From assembly GCF_019744875.1 (NCBI RefSeq), contig NZ_JAIETU010000005.1, positions 496,001 to 560,000 of the forward strand: a stretch of DNA of 64,000 nucleotides, given 5' to 3'. Source of the stretch: Hyphomicrobium sp. GTDB lineage: Bacteria > Pseudomonadota > Alphaproteobacteria > Rhizobiales > Hyphomicrobiaceae. Shown here one piece after another: positions 25,129 through 33,422 of this stretch. Both the position numbers and the translations under genes were made by a program. The notes below the pieces were generated by a model. The model had not been told where the DNA came from, made no database searches, and worked only from the letters and a program-made list of their open reading frames with translations. Within the stretch, counting starts at the first letter, position 1, and every line of letters starts with the position of its first letter.

Positions 25129-26349
25129 TTACTCTGCTGCCCGGGCGGCTTTGACCTTGAACCCGCGATCGAGATCGCGAGACACGAGGCGCATGACTTC
25201 GGCCGACGCCTCACCGATCAGCGCCTTGTAGCCTGAGATCGAGCGCGCAAACTGGTTGTAAATGATGACCGCCGGGATGGCAGCAACGAGGCCGATGGCC
25301 GTTGCCAGAAGCGCTTCGGCGATGCCGGGCGCGACGATGGCGAGGTTCGTCGTCTGTGCTTCGGAAATGCCGATGAAGCTGTTCATGATGCCCCAGACGG
25401 TGCCGAACAGGCCGACGAACGGCGCGGTGGAGCCGATGGTGGCGAGCACGCCGGTGCCCTTGTTCATGCCGCGGCCCGCAGCGGAGGCCAAGCCATCCAG
25501 GCGCGAGGAAATGCGCTCCTTCATGCCGGCCTTGTCGGGCACGTCCGCAGACAACCGCAGCTCGAGCGCGGCGAGTTCGATGAGACCTGCGACGACGCCC
25601 TTGCCGGTGCCAACGCGCTGTGCCGCCTCGGCGAGGCTCGCGGCGGCGTGGATCTCGGAGACATCGCGCGTCAGGCGACGGCGCGCCCACATCAGCTCGA
25701 TCGATTTGGCGAGCCACACCGTCCACGTCACGACGGACGCAAAGGCGAGGCCGATCATCACCGACTTCACGACGATGTCGGCGGCCATAAACATGGCCCA
25801 CGGCGACAGATCGCGCGGGAGGTGAGACGTATCGGGCTTGGATTCGGCGACGGGCGTGGGCGCGGCGCCGGCGGCGTCCGGCGCGGCCGGCACCGCCTGC
25901 GCGGAGGGATCCTGCGCAGCCGGATCTACCGGCGTTGCGGGTGCGCTCGACGGGGCGGCGGCATCGGCCGAAGGCGATGCCGTGGGGGCCGTTGACGGAG
26001 GAGCGGCGGGCGCGGCCGAAGGCGCTGCGGCGTCAGCGGCCGGAGTGGTTGTGGGCGTGGCTGGCGGCGTTTCAGCCGTCGCGGCCGGAGCCGACGGGGT
26101 GGGCGCTGCCGCGGCAGGCGTCTCGGTCGAAGACGGCGCCGCATCCGTAGCGGTGGGCGTCGTCGACGCGGGAGGCGTCGCAGCGGAAGGGGTCGATGTC
26201 GGCCCCTCCGGCGAAGGCGTAGCGTCCTGAGCGCGCGCGGCCGTTAGCGGCTGCGTCACAGACGAAAGGACAAGCGCCGCAACAACCGCCCCGCGCACGG
26301 CGCGCTGCGACAGATGAAGCGGATCTAGAATAGATCTAAACAATGTCAT
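25129..26349 (-). CDS. exbB: Biopolymer transport protein ExbB with long Ala/Pro/Thr-rich N-terminus
   Basis: ExbB is the pentameric inner-membrane part of the TonB motor (MotA/TolQ/ExbB family). The core (about residues 180-406) has three TM segments and the usual [30 protein letters not shown] and [19 protein letters not shown] motifs. It is preceded by a signal peptide (about 1-41) and a low-complexity Ala/Pro/Thr/Ser segment (42-170), which puts ~130 residues in the periplasm. The ATG at 26349 is chosen because the signal peptide begins there. It is first in exbB-exbD-tonB. Confidence 0.93.
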   Translation of the reverse strand: MTLFRSILDPLHLSQRAVRGAVVAALVLSSVTQPLTAARAQDATPSPEGPTSTPSAATPPASTTPTATDAAPSSTETPAAAAPTPSAPAATAETPPATPTTTPAADAAAPSAAPAAPPSTAPTASPSADAAAPSSAPATPVDPAAQDPSAQAVPAAPDAAGAAPTPVAESKPDTSHLPRDLSPWAMFMAADIVVKSVMIGLAFASVVTWTVWLAKSIELMWARRRLTRDVSEIHAAASLAEAAQRVGTGKGVVAGLIELAALELRLSADVPDKAGMKERISSRLDGLASAAGRGMNKGTGVLATIGSTAPFVGLFGTVWGIMNSFIGISEAQTTNLAIVAPGIAEALLATAIGLVAAIPAVIIYNQFARSISGYKALIGEASAEVMRLVSRDLDRGFKVKAARAAE

Positions 26350-26423
26350 GGTCGGTCCGGAACCTGCTCTGGCGCTCATTCGCGCGCCGCGTTCTTACGC
26401 GGCCGAGCCCCATAAATGAAACT

Positions 26424-26452
26424 ATACTAGCTTAGTCAATATTAAGTCTCAA
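26424..26452 (-). promoter_or_regulatory. Candidate promoter of exbB-exbD-tonB
   Basis: On the minus strand TTGAGA (26447-26452), a 17-bp spacer and TAGTAT (26424-26429) lie ~75 nt before the exbB ATG, in an AT-rich patch within GC-rich flanks. A small dyad CTTA-N8-TAAG (26431-26446) fills the spacer. The 307-nt gap between exbB and tRNA-His (26350-26656) holds no supported gene. Confidence 0.4.
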
Positions 26453-26656
26453 CGGGATAGCCCATGGCTCCGCTTCGAGGCTGCGCAACAGTGTCGCGCA
26501 CGCCTCTCCCCATCGCGATCGGGCGCCTTTTACGCTCGATGCCGCAACGTTCACGGAAGATCTAGGACCAAAGATGGCGTGCCGCACCTCGGTGCGCATC
26601 GCTCGGGTCTCTTGGGGATGGAAAAATCAGCGGGCACTCGGGCGCGACCCGGCGCG

Positions 26657-26733
26657 TGGTACCGCCTCCCTGGCTCGAACAGGGGACCTCTAGATCCACA
26701 ATCTAGCGCTCTAACCAACTGAGCTAAGGCGGC
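26657..26733 (-). tRNA. tRNA-His (anticodon GTG), alphaproteobacterial type without G-1
   Basis: The minus strand folds into a full cloverleaf of 77 nt including an encoded CCA. The acceptor stem is GCCGCCT with AGGCGGT, giving a G1-U72 wobble pair; the discriminator is A73. The D-stem is GCTC/GAGC, the anticodon stem CTAGA/TCTAG with loop TTGTGGA (anticodon GTG), and the T-stem CCCTG/CAGGG with loop TTCGAGC. Most bacterial tRNA-His genes encode G-1 opposite C73. This one has no such base, as known for a large alphaproteobacterial group. Confidence 0.95.
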
Positions 26734-27030
26734 ATTTCGGCCCGATGCGATAGGCGTGCCCGAACGGGCCGCGTCGCGAAGGCGGCGAAGCACGTGCTTA
26801 TAGAAGCCGCGCCTGCCGGCTGCAACCCTCATCGCGCGGGCCTCATCGTGCTGGCCTGCCAAGGTTGCCGGTCCACACGGCTGACCGTTTCCGCCAGGCT
26901 CCGTGCCGAGCGCTGCCGAGGGGGCGCGCGAGATGCCGCGGACTCGCAAACCCATTTCAAATCAAAACCTTGCAGCGAACCCTTGCGGCAAAGGATAGGA
27001 TCCGACGGCGGCATGATCTAGGGTTGCGGC

Positions 27031-28287
27031 ATGAAACGCCGCGCTCACACGCTGTACAGCGCCGACCTTGCCCCCTCCGTGCTCGCGGCGCTCGACGCCA
27101 GCGGGCCCGCGGCCGCCTGGGCAATCGATGTCGACAGCGGTCGTATCCTGGCGGCGAACAGCGGGGGGCGCGCATCCTTGGGACTGCCGGCCGAGGACGG
27201 CACGTCGCCCGTGCTGGACGCGGCGACGCCTGCTCTGTCTCAGCTGCGCGAGATGGCGGCCGCATCAGACGATACGAAGACCGCGACCCTGACGTTCTGG
27301 GCTCCTCGCGGTGCGCAAAAAGTCCGCGCCCGCGTCCAGATCCTTCACGCGGGCGCGCAGGCGCTAGCGATCGTAGCAGCCAGCGCAGAGGGCGGCGCAG
27401 CGGAGCGAGCGGTGCGCACGCAAGGCTCCGCCAACCTGCGGGGCGACGACGGCGCCACCCTCAAGGAAATCGCGCGGCGCATCCGCGAAGGGGGACCGGC
27501 GTTCTCCGAGGTATCCGATCCATCCGGCGCGGCCGTCGCGATGCCGGATCTCGTAACGCCTGATCTTGCGCTTGATCTCGCAACGCTGGCACACGAACTC
27601 AAAACGCCGTTGGCAGCCATTTCGGCCGCATCCGAAATCATCAAGGACGAGCGATTCGGGCCGCTCGGAAACGCGCGCTACGCCGGTTACGCCGCCGACA
27701 TTCACGGCAGCGCGCTGCACGCCTTGCGCCTGGTCGATCGCCTGCTGGACCGCGACGCATCCGGCGAGGGCCCGGCGGCCGGTCTCGACTTCGTCGAGCT
27801 CGACATGCGGAGCGTCCTCGAAGCGCTGTTCTCCCAATTGGCGCCGCTGGCGCAGGACGCGGGCGTCGCGCTCACGCTCCACGCTGTGCGCGGTCTGCCG
27901 CGTGTCATCGCGGACGCCACGGCCGTGCGCCAGATCGTGCTCAACCTGTTCTCGAATGCGCTGAGGCACACGCCACGTGGCGGCACGATCGACGTGCATG
28001 CGCGCCTGCGGGCCGACAACACCTTCGAGATCGCGGTGTCCGACACGGGCTCGGGCATGACGCGCGAAAAAGCCCAGCTCCTGGTGCGCGGCGCCGCTTC
28101 GCAACGCCCACACACCGGCTCACACTCCGGTCCTGGCACCGCGACCGGACATGGACATGGCATCGGCCTTCCGCTCGTCGTCTCCCTCGCCAGAGCCAAC
28201 GGCGCGGCGTTCACCCTCGACAGCACGCCGGGGAGCGGGACCTCTGCCGCAATCGTTTTCAGCCGGGATCGCGTGGTGCCGATCTGA
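27031..28287 (+). CDS. Orphan sensor histidine kinase
   Basis: A 418-residue protein with an N-terminal PAS-like region (AAAWAIDVDSGRILAANSGG) and no TM helix, so probably cytosolic. The kinase core has the H-box TLAHELKTPLAAI (His188), N-box IVLNLFSNALRH, G1 VSDTGSGM and G2 GHGHGIGLPLV. A Gly/His/Ser-rich insert (HTGSHSGPGTATGHGHG) lies in the ATP lid. No response regulator is adjacent. The input signal is unknown. It is preceded by 297 nt without a supported gene. Confidence 0.85.
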   Translation: MKRRAHTLYSADLAPSVLAALDASGPAAAWAIDVDSGRILAANSGGRASLGLPAEDGTSPVLDAATPALSQLREMAAASDDTKTATLTFWAPRGAQKVRARVQILHAGAQALAIVAASAEGGAAERAVRTQGSANLRGDDGATLKEIARRIREGGPAFSEVSDPSGAAVAMPDLVTPDLALDLATLAHELKTPLAAISAASEIIKDERFGPLGNARYAGYAADIHGSALHALRLVDRLLDRDASGEGPAAGLDFVELDMRSVLEALFSQLAPLAQDAGVALTLHAVRGLPRVIADATAVRQIVLNLFSNALRHTPRGGTIDVHARLRADNTFEIAVSDTGSGMTREKAQLLVRGAASQRPHTGSHSGPGTATGHGHGIGLPLVVSLARANGAAFTLDSTPGSGTSAAIVFSRDRVVPI

Positions 28288-28359
28288 TCGTGATCGACCC
28301 GCCGGACAATTGTGACAGTTTCTTCAATATCCTGAGGGAATCACCGATTGTTGACTTTC

Positions 28360-28388
28360 TTGACGTAGTTTTCCGCCGCTGCTTTATG
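28360..28388 (+). promoter_or_regulatory. Candidate promoter of the iron(III)-binding protein gene
   Basis: TTGACG (28360-28365), a 17-bp spacer and TTTATG (28383-28388) lie 96 nt upstream of the binding-protein start, after the histidine kinase gene. A second TTGAC at 28351 precedes it. No clear operator dyad is visible. Confidence 0.38.
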
Positions 28389-28483
28389 GGCGGAGCGTTC
28401 TGCCGCCGGGCGGTGTCGAAACCTCCCATGCGCGCGGGACCGATAGCGGGGCCTTGACCCCCGATTATTGGAGACTTCAAACC

Positions 28484-29539
28484 ATGCCTCACGCACTTCA
28501 TCTGCGCGGCGCGATCGCGGCGCTCGCCGTGCCTGTGCTCGCACTCGCTGCCACGCTCCTGCCGTCCGTCGCCGCGCACGCCGAGGGCGAAGTGAACATC
28601 TACAGCTACCGCGAGCCGGGGCTGATCGATCCGATCCTGAAGCAGTTCAGCAAAGAGACCGGCATCAAGGTCAATGTCATCTATTCGAAGGATGGCCTGA
28701 TCGAGCGGATGTCTGCCGAGGGCGCCAACAGCCCGGCCGATCTGCTGCTGACCCCGGAATCGGGCCTGCTGATCCAGGCCAAGGCCGCAGGCGTCACGCA
28801 AGCGCTCAACTCGAAGACGCTCGAGGACGCCGTGCCCGCCAGCCTGCGCGATCCCGAAGACCACTGGTTCGCGCTCACGCGGCGCGCACGCGTCGTCTAC
28901 GCGTCCAAGGATCGCGTGGCCCAGAACGCCATCACCTACGAGGAGCTGGCGGACCCCAAGTGGAAGGGCAAGATCTGCATCCGTTCGGGCCAGCACACCT
29001 ACAACATCGCGCTGATCGCCTCGATGATCGCCCATCTCGGCGAAGAGAAAGCGGAAGCCTGGCTGATCGGCCTGCGCGACAACCTTGCCCGCAAGCCCGC
29101 CGGCGGCGACCGTGAAGGCGTGCGCGACGTGCAAGCCGGGCTTTGCGATCTGGCCGTCGGCAACACCTACTACATGGCGGCAATGCTGAAAAACCCGGAG
29201 CAGAAGGTCTGGGCGGACTCGGTCAAGATGCTGTTCCCGAATGCCGCCGACCGCGGCACGCACATCAACATTTCCGGCGCGGCGCTGGCGGCCCATGCCC
29301 CGCATCGCGACAACGCCGCCAAGCTCATGGAATTCTTCGTGTCGCATGAGGCGCAGGAAATCTACGCCGAAGCGAATGGCGAGTATCCCGTGATCGCCTC
29401 GGCGAAGCCGTCCGAGCTGGTCAAGAGCTGGGGCGAGCTGAAGGCCGATCCGATCCTGCTCTCCGACCTCGCGGCGCTGCGCAAGAAGGCCTCCGAACTC
29501 GTCGACAAGGTGCGCTTCGACGCCGGCCCGAGCTCGTAA
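28484..29539 (+). CDS. Iron(III) ABC transporter substrate-binding protein
   Basis: A 351-residue periplasmic binding protein of the FbpA/FutA/AfuA type. A signal peptide ends near VAAHAEG, followed by the typical VNIYSYREPGLIDPILKQF, YSKDGLIERM and the twin-Tyr iron site VGNTYYMAAML. The family binds ferric ion, often with an anion, for import. The ATG at 28484 has TTGGAG upstream. It is followed by a strong hairpin and then the permease gene, so expression of the two is probably unequal. Confidence 0.9.
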   Translation: MPHALHLRGAIAALAVPVLALAATLLPSVAAHAEGEVNIYSYREPGLIDPILKQFSKETGIKVNVIYSKDGLIERMSAEGANSPADLLLTPESGLLIQAKAAGVTQALNSKTLEDAVPASLRDPEDHWFALTRRARVVYASKDRVAQNAITYEELADPKWKGKICIRSGQHTYNIALIASMIAHLGEEKAEAWLIGLRDNLARKPAGGDREGVRDVQAGLCDLAVGNTYYMAAMLKNPEQKVWADSVKMLFPNAADRGTHINISGAALAAHAPHRDNAAKLMEFFVSHEAQEIYAEANGEYPVIASAKPSELVKSWGELKADPILLSDLAALRKKASELVDKVRFDAGPSS

Positions 29540-29564
29540 GACACGTCTTCGTCTCAACCTGTCC

Positions 29565-29604
29565 CGAAGGGAGCGGCGCGCGCGCCGCTCCCTTCGCCTT
29601 TTCC
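29565..29604 (+). terminator. Strong hairpin between binding-protein and permease genes
   Basis: CGAAGGGAGCGGCGCG (29565-29580) is a perfect 16-base inverted repeat with 29581-29596 and is followed by CCTTTTCC. It is 26 nt after the binding-protein stop. In ABC operons such a hairpin often protects the upstream mRNA and attenuates the permease. Its perfect GC-rich stem would need to form with a minimal loop. Confidence 0.65.
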
Positions 29605-29655
29605 GCCGGCGCCCACGCTTGACGCGGGCGGCCACGGCAGCAATGGTCCCGGCCG

Positions 29656-31386
29656 ATGAGCGTTACGCCCCCAATGTCAGAGAGGCCCAAGGCCGCAGGT
29701 CCGTTCGAGGCGCTGCGCGGCTGGCTCTCGGCGCGCCAGGGCGCGGCCCACGCTCCGGGCTGGGGCCTGTCGGTGGCCGTGCTGCTGGCGCTGATCGCGC
29801 TGCCCGTCGCCGCCGTGCTCGTGATCGCGGCGACGCCGGCCAACAACGACTGGCCGCATCTCGCAAGCTCGGTTCTGCCTCATGCACTCCGGCAAACCCT
29901 GCTGCTTGGGCTCGGCGCCGGACTGTTGACGCTCGCCACCGGCACGGCGACGGCCTGGCTCGTCACCATGTACCGGTTCCCCGGGCGTGTGCTGCTCGAC
30001 CGCCTGCTCGTGCTGCCGCTCGCCATCCCGACCTACATCGCCGCCTACAGCTACAGCGAGCTGTTGGATTATGCCGGCCCGGTCCAGACGACGCTTCGCG
30101 GCCTGTTCGGATGGACGACGGTGCACGACTACTGGTTCCCGAGCATCCGCTCCCTCGGCGGCGCGGTGTTCGTGATGTCGGCCGTGCTCTATCCCTATGT
30201 CTACCTCGCGGCGCGGGCGAGCTTCGTCCAGCAGTCGGTCTGCGCGCTCGAAGTCGCGCGCACGCTCGGGCGCACGCCGATGGGGACGTTCTGGGCGGTG
30301 GCGCTGCCGCTGTCGCGTCCGGCGCTGGCCGCGGGCGTGGCACTGGTTGTCATGGAAACGCTGAACGACCTCGGCGCGGTGCAGCACCTCGGCGTCGAAA
30401 CGCTGTCCGCCAGCATCTATGCGACCTGGCTGCAGCGTTCGAACCTCGGCGGGGCGGCGCAGATCGCGACGGTCATCCTGGGCCTCATCGTGCTGTTGTT
30501 CGCGGCCGAACGCTTCGCGCGCGGCGGGGCGAAGGTGCATCACACGACGGGGCGCTACCGCGCCATTCCGTTCCAGGACATCGAGGGCTGGCGGGGCTAT
30601 GCGGCGGCGGCGCTCTGCGCGCTGCCGTTCGTCGCCGGGTTCGTGCTGCCGTTCCTGCTGCTGGCGAAGTTCGCGCTCACGCATATTTCGGTCGCGATCG
30701 AAGGCGGTTTTCTGCGCGCGGCGTGGAACAGCATCTTCCTCGCGACGGCGGCGGCGGCCGCGGCAACGGCCCTGGCGCTCGTCTTCACCTATGCTCCGCG
30801 GGTCGCCGCGAGCGGCCTCACGCGGTTTGCCCGCCGCGCGGCCGGGTTCGGATACGCTCTTCCGGGCACAGTTCTCGCAATCGGCGTGCTCGTCCCGCTG
30901 GCAGCATTCGACAACTTCGTGGATGGATGGGCGCGCAGCGTGCTGGGCATCTCGACCGGGCTGATCCTGTCGGGATCGATCGCGGCGCTCGTGTATGCGT
31001 ATGTAATCCGTTTTCTCGCCGTCGCGCTCGGGGGCATCGAAGCCGGGCTCGAGCGCATCTCGCACAATCTCGACGCCGCCGCCCGAGCCCTCGGCGAAAC
31101 GGCCATGTCCGCGCTCTGGCGCGTGCACCTGCCGTTGCTCGCGCCCTCGCTCGGCGTCGCGGCGCTGCTGGTGTTCGTCGATGCCTTGAAAGAACTGCCG
31201 GCGACGCTGCTGCTGCGTCCGTTCAACTTCGAAACGCTGGCGACGCATGTCTATGCGTTCGCGGCGCTGGAGCAGATCGAAAGCGGCGCGCTCGGCGCGC
31301 TGACGATCGTGCTGGCCGGGCTCGTGCCGCTTATTCTCCTGCACCGCGCGATTGCCGGCGGGCGCGCGGGCGGCAGCGGAGACTAA
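29656..31386 (+). CDS. Iron(III) ABC transporter permease (two fused permease domains)
   Basis: A 576-residue inner-membrane protein with about 12 TM segments in two homologous halves of the FbpB type. Each half carries an EAA-like loop that contacts the ATPase: EVARTLGRTPMGTFWAVALPL in the first and AARALGETAMSALWRVHLPLL in the second. It follows the iron-binding protein by 116 nt. No ATP-binding subunit gene lies next to it, so the FbpC partner must be elsewhere. The TTG/ATG-rich N-terminus leaves the start slightly uncertain (ATG 29656 or the Met six codons later). Confidence 0.88.
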   Translation: MSVTPPMSERPKAAGPFEALRGWLSARQGAAHAPGWGLSVAVLLALIALPVAAVLVIAATPANNDWPHLASSVLPHALRQTLLLGLGAGLLTLATGTATAWLVTMYRFPGRVLLDRLLVLPLAIPTYIAAYSYSELLDYAGPVQTTLRGLFGWTTVHDYWFPSIRSLGGAVFVMSAVLYPYVYLAARASFVQQSVCALEVARTLGRTPMGTFWAVALPLSRPALAAGVALVVMETLNDLGAVQHLGVETLSASIYATWLQRSNLGGAAQIATVILGLIVLLFAAERFARGGAKVHHTTGRYRAIPFQDIEGWRGYAAAALCALPFVAGFVLPFLLLAKFALTHISVAIEGGFLRAAWNSIFLATAAAAAATALALVFTYAPRVAASGLTRFARRAAGFGYALPGTVLAIGVLVPLAAFDNFVDGWARSVLGISTGLILSGSIAALVYAYVIRFLAVALGGIEAGLERISHNLDAAARALGETAMSALWRVHLPLLAPSLGVAALLVFVDALKELPATLLLRPFNFETLATHVYAFAALEQIESGALGALTIVLAGLVPLILLHRAIAGGRAGGSGD

Positions 31387-31428
31387 ATCGCGCCCGGCAT
31401 CCGTTTGGACGCCGAGCGCTTATTTCAC

Positions 31429-32004
31429 TTACTTCTGCACGCCTTCGACGTCGAGGATCAGCTCGACGTTCTTCGACGCCGGGCCGAGATCCTTCGGCAC
31501 GCCGAAGTCTGCCAACGCAATCGACGTCTTGCCGGTGAAGCCTGCGCGCGTCGAGCCCCACGGATCGGCGCCGCCGCCGACGTATTCTGCGTCGATGGCG
31601 ACTTCCTTCGTAACGCCGCGCAGCGTCAGGTCGCCGACGATCTTGGCCTTGCCAGCAGCTGCAGGGGTGACGGATTTGCTGACGAAGGTCGCCTTCGGGA
31701 ACTTCTCGACGTCCAGGAAGTCGGGGCTGCGGAGATGCTTGTCGCGCTCGGCGTGATTGGAGCTGACGCTCGCCGTTTCGATCTCAACGCTCACCTTGGA
31801 GGCCTCGGGCGCCTTCTCATCGTAGCTGAACGTACCGCTGAAGCGGTCGAAGCGCCCCGAGAGCCAGCTGAAGCCGAGATGATTGATGCGGAAGTTGATG
31901 GCGGCGTGCTGGCCTTTCGTATCGATCGCGTAGTCTGCCGCGGATGCGGGTCCTGTCAGGCAAAGTCCTGCGACGAGAGCGAGAGGGGCGAGGCGAAGCA
32001 ACAT
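31429..32004 (-). CDS. YceI-family periplasmic lipid-binding protein
   Basis: A 191-residue exported protein with a signal peptide ([20 protein letters not shown]) and the YceI fold: [36 protein letters not shown] and [13 protein letters not shown]. Family members bind polyprenoids in a lipocalin-like barrel. The ATG at 32004 starts the signal peptide; a much longer frame upstream is the shadow of the cytochrome gene. It lies 29 nt after the cytochrome b561 gene, a pairing known from E. coli yceJ-yceI. Confidence 0.93.
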   Translation of the reverse strand: MLLRLAPLALVAGLCLTGPASAADYAIDTKGQHAAINFRINHLGFSWLSGRFDRFSGTFSYDEKAPEASKVSVEIETASVSSNHAERDKHLRSPDFLDVEKFPKATFVSKSVTPAAAGKAKIVGDLTLRGVTKEVAIDAEYVGGGADPWGSTRAGFTGKTSIALADFGVPKDLGPASKNVELILDVEGVQK

Positions 32005-32033
32005 CGGTATGTCCTTTCTGGGGGTGGAAACAA

Positions 32034-32585
32034 TTACGCGGAAGGCGGGCCGGACCACATGCGCGTGAGCGTTTGCTTGCGGTCGACGAAATGGTGCTTG
32101 AAGGCGCCCGCCGCATGAACGGCCGCGAGCACGACAGTGGTGTAGGCGAGCCAGGCGTGCACGGCTCCCGCCGTATCCTCGAGCCCCTTGTTCTCGCCGG
32201 GCGAGGGGACGGAGAACCAGCCGAAGACTTCGATCGGCCGGCCGTCGGCGGTTGAGATCAGGTAGCCGCTGACCATCAGGGCCAGCAGGAGGGGATAGAA
32301 GCCCCAGTGAACGATGCGGGCAGCGATGCGCTCGAAGCGGCCGAGATCGCTGTCGTCCGGCTTGGCGTTGGCGATACGCCACCCAAACCGCAACGCGAGA
32401 GCGACGAGCAGGAGGATGCCGATGCTCTTGTGAAGCGCAGGGGCCGAATTGTAGTAGGGGCTGTAGTAGTCCAGATCGACCATCCAGAGGCCGAGCCCGA
32501 ACATCGCGAGGATCGCGATTGCCATGAGCCAGTGCATGAGGCGGCTCACAAGCCCATAACCCGCCAGCGTATCTCGCATCAGCAT
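32034..32585 (-). CDS. Cytochrome b561 family membrane protein
   Basis: A 183-residue four-helix inner-membrane protein. Heme-ligand histidines are seen in [27 protein letters not shown] and [11 protein letters not shown] / [14 protein letters not shown]. The family passes electrons between quinol and periplasmic or superoxide partners. The start is ATG 32585 or 32579. It is the first gene of a two-gene operon with yceI, which may share a quinone or isoprenoid theme. Confidence 0.88.
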   Translation of the reverse strand: MLMRDTLAGYGLVSRLMHWLMAIAILAMFGLGLWMVDLDYYSPYYNSAPALHKSIGILLLVALALRFGWRIANAKPDDSDLGRFERIAARIVHWGFYPLLLALMVSGYLISTADGRPIEVFGWFSVPSPGENKGLEDTAGAVHAWLAYTTVVLAAVHAAGAFKHHFVDRKQTLTRMWSGPPSA

Positions 32586-32756
32586 GCGACCCCCCGACGG
32601 CTGCGCTGTTGAAACCGAAGCTGACGTAAGACCCGTCAGGTGCCGTTTCAAGTGAGCGCCTGTGCGAGCCGACGCGTGCAGTGTGCGCGTCCGCAAAGTA
32701 GAACGGCCGCAAGCTCTATGCTCGCGGCCGTGTTTACCTAGGGGATCTGGTATCCG

Positions 32757-33074
32757 CTAGAATCCGAAGTAGAGGCCGAACCCGCGACGGCGGTGATACC
32801 GGTACGGGTTGTAATAGTACGGCGAGTATCCGCCATAATAGTACGGGCGATAGTAGTGGCGGCGGTGCCAGCGGTGGTGTCCGCCCCAGTGGCGGTGGCC
32901 GCGCCAATGACGATGGCGCCAATGACGGCGTCCGACCTCTTGCACGCTGCTCTCGGCGCCTGCGGCGGACGATTGCGCAACGCCGCTGCTGGCAGGCATC
33001 GCGACTGCCGGAGCATTCGCAGAGAATGTCACCGCGCCTACTCCAAGCAAGGCTACGGCTATCAAGCTTCGCAT
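32757..33074 (-). CDS. Small secreted His/Arg/Tyr/Trp-rich protein
   Basis: The 105-residue protein has a signal peptide (RSLIAVALLGVGAVTFSANAPAVA) and a C-terminal half made of GRRHWRHRHWRGHRHWGGHH followed by Tyr/Pro/Gly-rich YYRPYYYGGYSPYYY and a terminal GLYFGF. Such proteins are common in Rhizobiales; none is characterised that I know of. AAAGGAAG precedes the ATG at 33074. The 344-nt gap to the acyltransferase (33075-33418) is less GC-rich than its surroundings and contains a small coupled ORF. Confidence 0.7.
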   Translation of the reverse strand: MRSLIAVALLGVGAVTFSANAPAVAMPASSGVAQSSAAGAESSVQEVGRRHWRHRHWRGHRHWGGHHRWHRRHYYRPYYYGGYSPYYYNPYRYHRRRGFGLYFGF

Positions 33075-33230
33075 GGTCAACTTCCTTTCTACGTTGATCC
33101 CGGCATAGTCTGGCGTTGAGCGATATAACCAATACATTGCGCTACCAATTTGACGGTCTTATTAATCCGCCATCGTCCCTTCTGCTGCGCCATCCCGCAC
33201 AACAGGAGGAACTTCCACGACAGGAACGCA

Positions 33231-33422
33231 ATGCAAACTACCGGCACCTACACGTTTTCCTATCAACGCAACCGCGTTGCATCGGTTCCTGTGCGCGCAA
33301 TAGTTCTTATGTATTCCGGACGCGGACCTACGCGCTCAACGATTACTGTCTTTAATGTAGATCGCGATCCCGCGAGTTCAAATGCTCCGCACGGAATTTT
33401 GAGCGCCGGGACTCGCGCGTGA
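33231..33422 (+). CDS. Small ORF coupled to the acyltransferase gene (63 aa)
   Basis: ATG 33231 is preceded by CAGGAACGC and opens a 63-codon frame whose TGA overlaps the acyltransferase GTG as GTGA. The peptide (MQTTGTYTFSYQRNRVA and so on) has no signal peptide, no TM segment and no family I recognise. Codon use is less GC-biased than in neighbours. Support comes only from the ribosome-binding site and the stop/start overlap, which would explain the poor ribosome-binding site of the next gene. It may be a leader that couples translation, or chance. Confidence 0.35.
   Translation: MQTTGTYTFSYQRNRVASVPVRAIVLMYSGRGPTRSTITVFNVDRDPASSNAPHGILSAGTRA

Noticed and set aside
25830-26230. Ala/Pro/Thr repeats as a CRISPR or tandem-repeat array
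   Set aside because: They are degenerate codon repeats coding the low-complexity part of ExbB, with no spacer structure.
31429-32712. A 427-codon minus-strand protein including YceI
   Set aside because: Only the last 191 codons are YceI with its own signal peptide; the rest is an out-of-frame reading of the cytochrome b561 gene.
33116-33355. A 79-codon plus-strand frame beside the small coupled ORF
   Set aside because: It lacks a good ribosome-binding site and has no coupling to the next gene, unlike the frame at 33231.
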